From Clostridia bacterium (lineage in GTDB: Bacteria; Bacillota_A; Clostridia; Christensenellales; Aristaeellaceae), in contig JAFWYA010000033.1 in NCBI GenBank assembly GCA_017517815.1, forward strand, positions 1-64,000: a DNA stretch of 64,000 nt. The letters are read 5' to 3'. The notes under the pieces were generated by a model that saw only the letters and a list, made by a program, of their open reading frames with translations, was not told the DNA's origin and made no database searches. Shown here one piece after another: positions 42,681 through 51,772 of this stretch (positions within the stretch are counted from its first letter, which is position 1; every line of letters begins with the position of its first letter). The translations under genes and the position numbers were made by a program.

Positions 42681-42723
42681 AAAAATGCAGGATTGTTTTC
42701 GAAAAAATGCAAGGATTGTTTTT
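42681..42723. repeat. Direct repeat ATGCA(A)GGATTGTTTT in opp leader
   Basis: Two near-identical copies, ATGCAGGATTGTTTT and ATGCAAGGATTGTTTT, are each preceded by an A-run and spaced about 22 bases, two helix turns. A regulator site upstream of the opp operon is possible. Confidence 0.5.
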
Positions 42724-42818
42724 CTTACAAACGAAATATGTATTGCTTTTTCTTTGTATTTATGAGAAAATAAAAAGGCTCAGACGCAATCGGCGGCTAT
42801 CTTTTTTCAAAAGAAAGC

Positions 42819-42836
42819 CCAGACACATGTGTCTGG
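42819..42836. promoter_or_regulatory. Perfect 18-base palindrome CCAGACACATGTGTCTGG
   Basis: This dyad lies 27 bases before the ATG of the peptide-binding protein gene, in the expected 5' untranslated region. It could be a DNA operator or an mRNA hairpin that shields the 5' end. Confidence 0.5.
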
Positions 42837-42863
42837 CCAAAAATAATCAAGGAGGAAAACAAC

Positions 42864-44780
42864 ATGAAGAAGATGCTTGCTATCGTTCTCGCGCTGGTGA
42901 TGGTTCTGTCCATGGTTCCCATGGCTGTGGCTGAAACTGCTGAACCCGCTCTGGTCGCTGAGAAGGGTCTGGTCATCTATGGCTCCAGCACCGACATCGG
43001 CGGCGACTTCGCTCCCACTGCCTGGTGGACCAACGGCGCCACCGACATGATGATCCGCGACATGACCAACGACTACGCCACCGTTACCACCAACCAGGGC
43101 GGCGAGTACGTGGTCAACGAAACCATCGTTACCAACATGGAAAGTGTTGAGAACGACGACGGCACCAAGACCTACACCATGACCATCGCTGAAGGCCTGA
43201 CCTACAACAACGGCAAGGCCATGAACGCGAAGGACTTCGTGTGGCCCACCGTGCTGGCCTGCTCCAAGGTTCTGTTCGACCTGGAAGGCGCCACCACCAC
43301 CTACACCTCTGTTGAGGGTGGTCAGGACTACTACGACGGCAAGGTGCCCTACGTCAGCGGCCTGCGCCTCATCGACGACTACACCTTCTCCGTCACCATC
43401 GCTGCTGAGAAGCTGCCCTACTACTACGACCTGGGCTACGCCGGCTTCACCGCTTTCGACATTGCCTACTGGCTGGGCGAAGGCTATGAGCTGAAGGACG
43501 ACGGCGAAGGCTGCTACATCGCCGGTGATTTCACCGCTGACGCCATCAAGGCTCAGATGGAGTATGCCCGCTTCAACGCCGGCCCCGACCGCGTGTCCGC
43601 CGGTCCCTACAACCTGGTTGAGTTCGACAAGGCTGCCCTGCAGGCTACCCTGACCATCAACCCCTACTACGTTGGCAACTTCGAAGGCCAGAAGCCTTCC
43701 ATCGAGAAGATCGTGATCGTCAAGGCCGAGGACGCTACCTGGGCTGACGCCATCAAGACCGGCTCCATGAACTTCTATGACACCATCACCGATGGCGCTC
43801 ACATCAACACCGCTCTGGACATCATCGAAGAGGGCGGCTTTGACTACGTGCAGTTCGACCGTCCCGGCTACGGCATGGTCAACTTCGCCTGCGACTTCGG
43901 CCCCACTCAGTTCGTCAACGTTCGTCAGGCCATCGCCAAGCTGCTGGACCGTGTTGAGTTCGCCAACACCTTCTGCCTGGGCTGGGGCGGCGTAGTGAAC
44001 GGCCCCTACGGCACTGCCATGTGGCAGTACAAGGAAGCTGAAGAGTGGCTCAACGAGAACCTCGATGCTTATGCCTACAACCCCGAAGAGGCTGTGGCTC
44101 TGCTGGTTGAGGATGGCTGGATCTACAATGCCGACGGCTCCGACTGGACCGAGGGCAACATCCGCCACAAGAAGGTGACCGCTGAGGAAGCCGGCACCTA
44201 TGCTCACAACATCACTCTGGCTGACGGCACCATCCTGATGCCCCTGATCGTTGAATGGTCCTCCTCTGAGGCCAACCCCGTTTCCGACCTTCTGAAGGTC
44301 ATGCTGGCTGAGTCCGACGCCACCAAGGCTGCCGGCCTGCAGATCAACCAGAACGTGATGACCTTCACCGAGCTGCTCAACTTCTACTACCGCGATTCTT
44401 CCCAGGGCGACAAGTATGCCATCCCCACCTATGGCATGTTCAACCTGGCCACCAACTTCTCTTCCGCCGCTTACGACATGTCCTATGAGTGGACCGACGA
44501 TCCCGACCTGGTGGCCCTGGGCTACAACCTCAACCACCTGTTCGACGACGTTCTGGATTGGCTGTCCATGGAAATGGTGTACGGCGTCAGCCCCGAAGAG
44601 CCCGAAACCTACCTGATCCTGTGGCAGAAGTACATGCAGCGCTGGAACGAGCTGATGCCTCAGCTGCCCCTGTACTCCAACGTGTACATCACCATGTACC
44701 CCGACTGGCTGGAAGGCTACGAGCAGGATTCCTACTGGGGCTTCGACAAGGCCATCCTGTACGCTACTGTTGCTGAATAA
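42864..44780 (+). CDS. oppA: Oligopeptide-binding protein (family 5 solute-binding protein)
   Basis: A 638-residue substrate-binding protein of the family 5 (OppA/DppA) type, slightly longer than usual. The signal peptide is MKKMLAIVLALVMVLSMVPM with a probable cleavage after AVA; no lipobox cysteine is present. Family features include TYTMTIAEGLTYNNGKAMNA near residue 95 and the later VNVRQAIAKLLDR segment. It captures peptides outside the membrane and delivers them to the permease encoded downstream. Codon bias is extreme, indicating high expression. AAGGAGG precedes the ATG, and a GC-rich hairpin follows the stop. Confidence 0.9.
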   Translation: MKKMLAIVLALVMVLSMVPMAVAETAEPALVAEKGLVIYGSSTDIGGDFAPTAWWTNGATDMMIRDMTNDYATVTTNQGGEYVVNETIVTNMESVENDDGTKTYTMTIAEGLTYNNGKAMNAKDFVWPTVLACSKVLFDLEGATTTYTSVEGGQDYYDGKVPYVSGLRLIDDYTFSVTIAAEKLPYYYDLGYAGFTAFDIAYWLGEGYELKDDGEGCYIAGDFTADAIKAQMEYARFNAGPDRVSAGPYNLVEFDKAALQATLTINPYYVGNFEGQKPSIEKIVIVKAEDATWADAIKTGSMNFYDTITDGAHINTALDIIEEGGFDYVQFDRPGYGMVNFACDFGPTQFVNVRQAIAKLLDRVEFANTFCLGWGGVVNGPYGTAMWQYKEAEEWLNENLDAYAYNPEEAVALLVEDGWIYNADGSDWTEGNIRHKKVTAEEAGTYAHNITLADGTILMPLIVEWSSSEANPVSDLLKVMLAESDATKAAGLQINQNVMTFTELLNFYYRDSSQGDKYAIPTYGMFNLATNFSSAAYDMSYEWTDDPDLVALGYNLNHLFDDVLDWLSMEMVYGVSPEEPETYLILWQKYMQRWNELMPQLPLYSNVYITMYPDWLEGYEQDSYWGFDKAILYATVAE

Positions 44781-44819
44781 GCAAAGTGTGCAAACCAGAA
44801 TAAAGTCTCTGTGACGCGA

Positions 44820-44850
44820 GAGGGCGGGCACAACGCCCGCCCTCTTGTTT
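44820..44850 (+). promoter_or_regulatory. Intercistronic hairpin between oppA and oppB
   Basis: A perfect 10-bp stem GAGGGCGGGC (44820-44829) with GCCCGCCCTC (44835-44844), followed by TTGTTT. It is likely a partial terminator that makes the binding protein more abundant than the permease subunits. Confidence 0.7.
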
Positions 44851-44878
44851 CCACGGAACACAGAAGGGACTAGGCCAT

Positions 44879-45901
44879 ATGGGCAAATACATACTCAAAC
44901 GCTGCGGCTACATCGTGGTGGTTTTTCTCATTATTTCCTTCCTGATGTATTCGCTGTACAATCTCATCCCCAATGATCCGGCGCGCGCCCAGCTGGAAGG
45001 CCTGCGCTCCTCGCTCAAGCCTGCTGAGTACGAGGCCATGTACCAGTCGCTGCGCGACCAGATGGGTCTGAACGACTCGCTGATGGTGCGCTATCTGCGG
45101 TGGATGGGTCTGTGGACGGATACGGACGGAAAGACCTTCAACGGTCTTCTGCAGGGTAACTTTGGTTATTCCAACCTGTTCAAGCGCGACGTCATCGATG
45201 TGATCGTCGACCCGATGTCCAACACCATCTTCATCAATATTTTCTCCACCATTCTTTCTCTTGCGATCACCATTCCGCTGGGTATTTACTGTGCGGTTCA
45301 CAAGAAAAAGAAATTTGACTCGGCCACGCAGGTGGTCACCATGCTGGGATATTCTCTCCCGGTATACATTATTGCGCTCGTTTTCATGTTCCTGTTCTGC
45401 GTCAACTGGCGCATCTTCCCCGTGATGGGCATCAAAACGGCCGGCATTGAATACGCAAACAACTGGGAAGCGTTTACGGACAAGCTGCTCCATGTGACCC
45501 TTCCTGTTATTGTTATGACGTTTGGCTCGCTGGGCGGCATGACCCGCTACGTGCGTTCCGCCATGATCGAAGCGCTGAGCATGGACTACATCCGCACGGC
45601 CCGCGCCAAGGGACTGCGTGAAAAGGTCGTCATCTACTCCCACGCCTGGCGAAACGCGCTGCTGCCCGTGATCACCAGCATTCTGGGCTGGTTCCTCAGC
45701 ATTTTCTCCGGCTCTGTCGTTATTGAAAACACGTTCTCCTTGAGCGGCATGGGCGCCCTGTACTGGCAGGGCCTCAACAACAACGACTTTGAGCTGGTGC
45801 TGGCCATTCAGATGTTCTATTCCATCGTTTCTCTGGTGGGCTCGCTGCTGATTGACATCAGCTACGGCCTGGTCGACCCGCGCGTACGCGTTGATAAGTA
45901 A
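44879..45901 (+). CDS. oppB: Oligopeptide ABC transporter permease OppB-type
   Basis: A 340-residue permease with six membrane helices. The N terminus YILKRCGYIVVVFLIISFLM and the early NDPARAQLEGLRSSLKP match the OppB/DppB group. The ATPase-docking loop is MDYIRTARAKGLREKVVIYS, a standard EAA motif. It should pair with the OppC-type permease encoded 18 bases downstream, to which GGAAGGAGG provides the ribosome site. The length and layout are normal, in contrast to the next gene. Confidence 0.92.
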   Translation: MGKYILKRCGYIVVVFLIISFLMYSLYNLIPNDPARAQLEGLRSSLKPAEYEAMYQSLRDQMGLNDSLMVRYLRWMGLWTDTDGKTFNGLLQGNFGYSNLFKRDVIDVIVDPMSNTIFINIFSTILSLAITIPLGIYCAVHKKKKFDSATQVVTMLGYSLPVYIIALVFMFLFCVNWRIFPVMGIKTAGIEYANNWEAFTDKLLHVTLPVIVMTFGSLGGMTRYVRSAMIEALSMDYIRTARAKGLREKVVIYSHAWRNALLPVITSILGWFLSIFSGSVVIENTFSLSGMGALYWQGLNNNDFELVLAIQMFYSIVSLVGSLLIDISYGLVDPRVRVDK

Positions 45902-45918
45902 GGAAGGAGGAAAAAGCA

Positions 45919-47787
45919 ATGGCAAACAACAAAAAGCAGTTTTTCCTCGTCCGCTGGTTCAAGCGCATGTTCCTGGGCCACGATCAGGAAGTGAAGGACC
46001 TGCTCAAGGAAGAGCAGGTGCAGACCCCCTTTAAAATGATGGCCAAGAACTTCTTCCACAAGCGCACGGTGCAGGTGGGCCTGACGGTGTTCATCCTCAT
46101 CTTCCTGTTTGTGACTGTGGGCCCTGTGTTCTTCCCACTGGACCTGAGCGATCAGGATTCCACGCTCATCAACCTGCCTCCGGGCTACAGCATGATGAAG
46201 CTGCCCGCCGAAATCAACGGCAAGGTGGCTGATATCGCCCCCGGCAACACCTACGGCATCGGCCTGGATACTGACGGCCATGTGCACACCTGGGGCGTGA
46301 CCCGCATCACCGACAAGATCGACCTCAAGGATATTCCCGAGGAAGTGCAAAACGCCGATCTGGTTCGTCTGGCTGCCGGTTCCGACCACGCAGTGGCGCT
46401 GGACTCCAACGGCCAGCTGTATGTGTGGGGCAACACCCGTCTGTCGCAGAACAAGTATTCCAGCGACATGACCAAGCACATGAAGAACGCTGCCAAGGGC
46501 AAGACCAGCGAGGAATGGGACATCATCCAGCTGGAGGCCAGCAACCAGTTCTCCGCGGCGCTGTCCAGCGATGGCACCCTGTACCTGTGGGGCAACGGCA
46601 ACATGGCCGATATCAAGATCCGCAGCAAGTATCAGGGCAAGGTGGCCAAGGTCGCCCTGACCAACAACGAATATATCTGCCTGCTCAAGGACGGCACGGT
46701 GGCCTATGCCGGCTATAAGGACAAGGGCAGCCCCTTCTCCAACATCCCCAAGGATCTGAAGAAGGAAACCATCGTGGATATCGCCGCCACCAGCAGCACT
46801 GTTGCTGCTGTGACCGAAGACGGCAGAGTATATGTATGGGGCAACGCAGTCAAGGGTGAAAACAAGATCCCCGAGCTGTCCGCTCCCATCAGCAAGCTCT
46901 ACGGCGGCCGCTTCCACTACACCGCCCTGCTGGAGGACGGCAGCGTCGTCAGCTGGGGCAACAACAAGTATCATCAGACGGAAGTGCCTGCCTCCCTGCA
47001 GGGCAAAGAGATCGCCTCGCTGTATGTGGGCAACTTCCAGAACTATGCCGTCACCACCGATGGCGAAGTGCACAGCTGGGGCCTGAAGGGCTTCCTGATG
47101 GGCACGGATGAGCTGGGCCGCGACATGCTGACCCGTGTCATCAACGGCGGCCGCGTCACCATGACCGTCGGCGCCATCGCTGTCATCATCGCCACCATCA
47201 TCGGTGTACTGATGGGTGGTCTGGCCGGTTACTTCGGCGGAAAGACCGATATCCTGATCATGCGCATTTCCGAGATCGTGGGCGGTCTGCCGTTCATTCC
47301 CTTCGCTATGATCCTGTCTGCTGTCATCGGCTCCCGCTTGGACTCCAACCAGAAGATGTATCTCATCATGGTGGTGCTGGGCGTGCTGAGCTGGGTGCCC
47401 ACATGCCGCCTTGTGCGTGCACAGATTCTTGCGCAGCGTGAGATGGAATATGTAACGGCCGCCAAGGCCATGGGCATCAAGGAAATGACGATTGTGTTCC
47501 GTCACATCCTGCCCAACGTTCTTTCCATCCTGCTGGTGAGCATGACGCTGGATTTTGCCACCTGCATGCTGACCGAATCCACGCTGAGCTATCTGGGCTT
47601 CGGCATTCCGCTGCCTCAGCCCACGTGGGGCAACCTGCTCAACGGTGCCAACAACTCCGTCGTCATTCAGCAGTACTGGTGGCGTTGGGTGTTCCCGGCT
47701 GTGGTGTTTGGCCTGTGTACCATTTGTATCAACATGATCGGCGACGGCCTGCGTGATGCGGTCGATCCCAAGAGCGCTGAGCGTTAA
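45919..47787 (+). CDS. oppC: OppC-type permease with an inserted RCC1-like beta-propeller
   Basis: A 622-residue permease, about twice the normal OppC length. Residues 1-75 have the usual cytoplasmic start and first helix (VGLTVFILIFLFVTV). Residues about 100-390 form seven repeats of the RCC1 type, each ending like DGxVYxWGN (DTDGHVHTWG, DSNGQLYVWGN, SSDGTLYLWGN, EDGRVYVWGN and so on). The canonical OppC sequence then resumes at MGTDELGRDMLTRVINGGR with five more helices and the EAA loop EYVTAAKAMGIKEM. The insert lies in the first external loop, on the side where the binding protein docks. Seven repeats are what a closed RCC1 propeller needs. Confidence 0.92.
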   Translation: MANNKKQFFLVRWFKRMFLGHDQEVKDLLKEEQVQTPFKMMAKNFFHKRTVQVGLTVFILIFLFVTVGPVFFPLDLSDQDSTLINLPPGYSMMKLPAEINGKVADIAPGNTYGIGLDTDGHVHTWGVTRITDKIDLKDIPEEVQNADLVRLAAGSDHAVALDSNGQLYVWGNTRLSQNKYSSDMTKHMKNAAKGKTSEEWDIIQLEASNQFSAALSSDGTLYLWGNGNMADIKIRSKYQGKVAKVALTNNEYICLLKDGTVAYAGYKDKGSPFSNIPKDLKKETIVDIAATSSTVAAVTEDGRVYVWGNAVKGENKIPELSAPISKLYGGRFHYTALLEDGSVVSWGNNKYHQTEVPASLQGKEIASLYVGNFQNYAVTTDGEVHSWGLKGFLMGTDELGRDMLTRVINGGRVTMTVGAIAVIIATIIGVLMGGLAGYFGGKTDILIMRISEIVGGLPFIPFAMILSAVIGSRLDSNQKMYLIMVVLGVLSWVPTCRLVRAQILAQREMEYVTAAKAMGIKEMTIVFRHILPNVLSILLVSMTLDFATCMLTESTLSYLGFGIPLPQPTWGNLLNGANNSVVIQQYWWRWVFPAVVFGLCTICINMIGDGLRDAVDPKSAER

Positions 47788-47802
47788 GGAGGTGGATGGA
47801 AA

Positions 47803-48781
<979 letters not shown>

Positions 48782-48801
<20 letters not shown>

Positions 48802-50329
48802 GCGCAAGCCTCTGCTTCGCATTTCAAACCTCAAGCAGTATTTCCCGCTGAAGACCAAGGGCCTCTACGTCAAGGCCAACGACGGCATCACGCTGGATAT
48901 TTATGAAGGCGAAACGCTGGGTCTGGTGGGCGAATCCGGCTGCGGCAAGAGCACGCTGGGCCGCACGCTGCTGCAGCTGTATCGTCAGACCGACGGCCGC
49001 ACCATGTACTATGGCCGCTCTCTGGACGACATGGCCCCCAAGTATGTGGGCGAGACCATCAAAACGCTGGCCAAGCGCCGCGCCCAGCTCAAAACGCTGG
49101 AAGAAAAGCGCAGCACTGTTGAAAAAGAATACGAAGCCATGCCCGACGGCGAGGCCAAGTATGCCAAGTTCAATGACGTGGAACAGGCCCGCAAGGAAGC
49201 CAACGACTGCTTCCTGGATATGGCCAACCTGATTGGCGGCTTTGTGATGGTGGACGACCTTGCGCCTGTGAGTGAGGTCTTTATGGGCCTGTACAAGCTG
49301 TCTGCAAAGCTGCACGAAGCCAACGAAGAGCTGCAGGACGCCGAGCTGGATCTGGCTGACGCCAATTTTGCCGTCGAGCACAGCAAGAAGGCCGAAAAGG
49401 CCAAAGCGCAGGCTGCAAAGTTCCAGGCAAAGGTGGACGGCATCAACGAGAAGATCGCCGGCATCCGCAAGGAGATCGGGGAGCAGCATGCCAAAATCGA
49501 CGAGCTGCGCAAGCCCTATGCCGACAACGAGGAATTCCAGCGTCTGGAAGGCTTCCGTGATGACGGCATCGATCTGGCCCGCTTGGAGTATAACGAAATC
49601 CGTCAGCTGCGCAAGGATCTGCAGATGATCTTCCAGGACCCCTATTCCAGCCTGAACCCCCGCATGACGGTCGGTCAGATCATCAGCGAGGGCATGATCG
49701 CTCACAAGTACTTCAAGAAGAACGACGAGCGCATGCAGGAAGAAATTCTGAAGGTGATGGAAAACGCCGGTCTGGCTCCGTACTTCGTACATCGCTATCC
49801 GCACCAGTTCTCCGGCGGTCAGCGTCAGCGCATCGGTATCGCCCGTTCGCTGGCTGTGCGCCCCAAGTTTGTGGTGTGCGACGAGGCTGTTTCCGCCCTA
49901 GACGTTTCCATCCAGTCGCAGATCCTCAACCTTCTGCAGGACCTGAAGGAGCAGCAGAACCTGACCTACCTGTTCATCACTCACGACCTGAGCGTGGTGA
50001 AGTACATTTCCGACCGCATCGGCGTTATGTACCTGGGCAATATGGTGGAGCTGGCCGATTCCGAGGAGCTGTTCAAGCATCCCCGCCATCCCTACACCGA
50101 GGCCCTGATGAACGCCATTCCCACCACCGATATGGACAGCGGCAGGGAGATTCAGGTGCTGGAGGGCGATATCCCCAGCCCCGTGAAGCCGCCCAAGGGC
50201 TGCAAGTTCCATACCCGCTGCAAGTACTGCACCGAGATCTGCAAGCATCAGATTCCTGCGTGGGAAGAGGTTGCTCCCAACCATTTCGTGGCCTGCCACC
50301 ACATTCTTGATCAGGAGGAAAGCAAGTGA
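48782..50329 (+). CDS. oppF: OppF-type ATPase with a long coiled-coil insertion
   Basis: A 515-residue ATPase; normal OppF is about 320-330. Walker A is GESGCGKST (about residues 50-58), but the Q-loop MIFQDPYSSLNP comes only at about 281-292. Between them lie about 180 extra residues rich in heptads: AKRRAQLKTLEEKRSTVEKE near 100-120 and a long helix at about 175-250. After the Q-loop the enzyme is normal, with FSGGQRQRIG, Walker B FVVCDEAVSALD, H-loop FITHDLSV, and the cysteine cluster CKFHTRCKYCTEIC. The insert sits on the arm of the nucleotide-binding domain. It overlaps oppD and is overlapped by a small membrane gene. Confidence 0.92.
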
Positions 50330-50541
50330 TCTTCCAGCGCAAATATGAACGGGCGATGAAAAACCTTGAGGAAAAAAACGCCGGTTCTCCCAAGGCGCTT
50401 CAGGATGACGACCTTTCCAACAAGGTCGAAAAAGGCGACGTGCTGGCGATGATCCTGTCGGCACTGATCGTGATTGTGCCGGTGGCGCTGATCTTTCTGC
50501 TCATCGCCGTCGGCGCAGGCTACTTCTTTCTGGTTAGATAA
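50326..50541 (+). CDS. Small single-helix membrane protein of the opp operon
   Basis: A 71-residue protein with a charged cytoplasmic N-terminal half (KYERAMKNLEEKN, then DDDLSNKVEKGD) and one C-terminal membrane helix (about 41-68). No family is recognised. The GTG start overlaps the oppF stop by 4 bases (GTGA) and has AGGAGG 8 bases upstream, so translation is coupled to oppF. It is the last gene before the operon terminator. A regulatory or accessory role for the transporter is inferred from this placement only. Confidence 0.75.
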   Translation: MIFQRKYERAMKNLEEKNAGSPKALQDDDLSNKVEKGDVLAMILSALIVIVPVALIFLLIAVGAGYFFLVR

Positions 50542-50578
50542 AAAAACTGCCCGGTACCAAAGTACCGGGCAGTTTTTT
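50541..50578. terminator. Bidirectional terminator closing the opp operon
   Basis: A perfect stem of about 17 bp (50541-50557 with 50562-50578), including A- and T-runs, loop CAAA. It also serves the convergent leftward glycosyltransferase-like gene. Confidence 0.92.
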
Positions 50579-50583
50579 ATGCT

Positions 50584-51771
50584 TTACAGAAATGCACCTG
50601 TCACAAACAGATAGCCAATATAGTACAGGCCGGAGATCAGGTGCCAGCCAAGCAGCGCCCAGCCCAGCCAGCGGCGGCGTACGTTTTCGTCGCGCAGGAA
50701 GCGGATCAGCGCGATCACCCACATCATCAGCGCAGCGCCCATCATGCCCCAGCCGAAGTTGCCGTCCTTGGCTCGGCGGCCGCTTTCGCCCAGGATGAGG
50801 AACTCTGCAATAGCTACGGCGTTGAATACCAGCGTCAGCCAGAAGCAGGTGTCCTTTTCCTGCTTGCGGGCGCTCCACAGCGTGTAGATGGGGAAGGCCA
50901 GCATCAACGCCACGCGGATAGCTACGTCAGCAAATTTTGCGAGAGAGAATTCCATCACCATGCTGGCCTGCCACGGTACGATGATGCCGAAGTAATACAG
51001 GTACTGGATGATCATGAAGACCACTGAAGGCAGTACGCACACGATGATCTGCAGGAAATAGCGGCTGTTTTTAGGATAGCGGATCCACTGCACTAGGAAG
51101 AACAGGCACGCGCCCGGCAGAAAGGCCTGCATAAAGGTGGGCTTGGCCAGAAGGCTCAGAAACAGCAGAACACCCAGCGTGATGGGCTCGCGCCACGGAA
51201 GGATGGTCTTTTCACGGTGGATGGGTTCCAGCTCAACAAACCGGTCAAAAAGATAAGCTGTGTAAGGCACGCAGATGAGCATGAACACCAGCGCGATCAG
51301 CTGCGTGCAGCTGTGCCAGGTGTTGGGCGTGCCCGCTCCCAGATAAACGGTGGGGTTGTAGAACGGCACGCAGACGCAGCTGACCAGTGCACATACGGCG
51401 CTGAACAGGGTAATGGCACTGCGGCTGTACTTGTCGTGCAGGGCGATGGTAAACAGGCGGTGGATCAGCCAGACTTCAGCCACCTTGCACAGGGCCGTCA
51501 CAACAGCAGAGGCCGTCTTCAGCGGCACGCCGAAGAGCGTGACAAAAACCACAATGCAGTGCCAAAGCGGATGCGCACCGTGGCGCAGGAAGGTGGACAG
51601 GTCGCGGAAGTCGCCTTCGCCGGCCCATTCGGTGTGAATGCCGATGTCGCTGGTGGGGTGCTGCAAAAGGCGCAGGAACAAAAGCACCGACAGCACAAAC
51701 ATTGCGCACAGCATCATCCATTTGCCGGCATCAAAATGCTTGTCGGGATTGCGGAAGGGTTGTGGCGTCAT
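50584..51771 (-). CDS. Polytopic membrane protein, possible GT-C-type glycosyltransferase
   Basis: A 395-residue membrane protein with about ten to eleven hydrophobic helices and no clear soluble domain. An external loop after helix 1 reads TSDIGIHTEWAGEGDFRDLS, where D/E pairs resemble the active-site region of GT-C glycosyltransferases, but this is weak. It starts one base after the stop of the upstream membrane protein gene, whose end supplies AAGGAGG, so the two are coupled. No family is claimed with confidence; a role in lipid-linked sugar transfer to surface polymers is inferred. Confidence 0.6.
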   Translation of the reverse strand: MTPQPFRNPDKHFDAGKWMMLCAMFVLSVLLFLRLLQHPTSDIGIHTEWAGEGDFRDLSTFLRHGAHPLWHCIVVFVTLFGVPLKTASAVVTALCKVAEVWLIHRLFTIALHDKYSRSAITLFSAVCALVSCVCVPFYNPTVYLGAGTPNTWHSCTQLIALVFMLICVPYTAYLFDRFVELEPIHREKTILPWREPITLGVLLFLSLLAKPTFMQAFLPGACLFFLVQWIRYPKNSRYFLQIIVCVLPSVVFMIIQYLYYFGIIVPWQASMVMEFSLAKFADVAIRVALMLAFPIYTLWSARKQEKDTCFWLTLVFNAVAIAEFLILGESGRRAKDGNFGWGMMGAALMMWVIALIRFLRDENVRRRWLGWALLGWHLISGLYYIGYLFVTGAFL

Positions 51772-51772
51772 G

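Larger units (their letters stand above)
42555..42863. other. Long AT-rich leader of the oligopeptide transporter operon
   Basis: No gene is visible in this stretch, which is clearly richer in A and T than the surrounding genes. It should hold the promoter of the binding protein gene; candidates are TTGTTT (42717) with TGTATT, or TTGCTT (42744) with GAAAAT, neither convincing. It also contains a direct repeat and a perfect palindrome, listed separately, and AAGGAGG just before the ATG. Confidence 0.5.

Noticed and set aside
42807..44861. Antisense open frame of about 684 codons opposite oppA
   Set aside because: It is a codon-bias shadow of the highly expressed binding protein gene; no start signal or recognisable domain.
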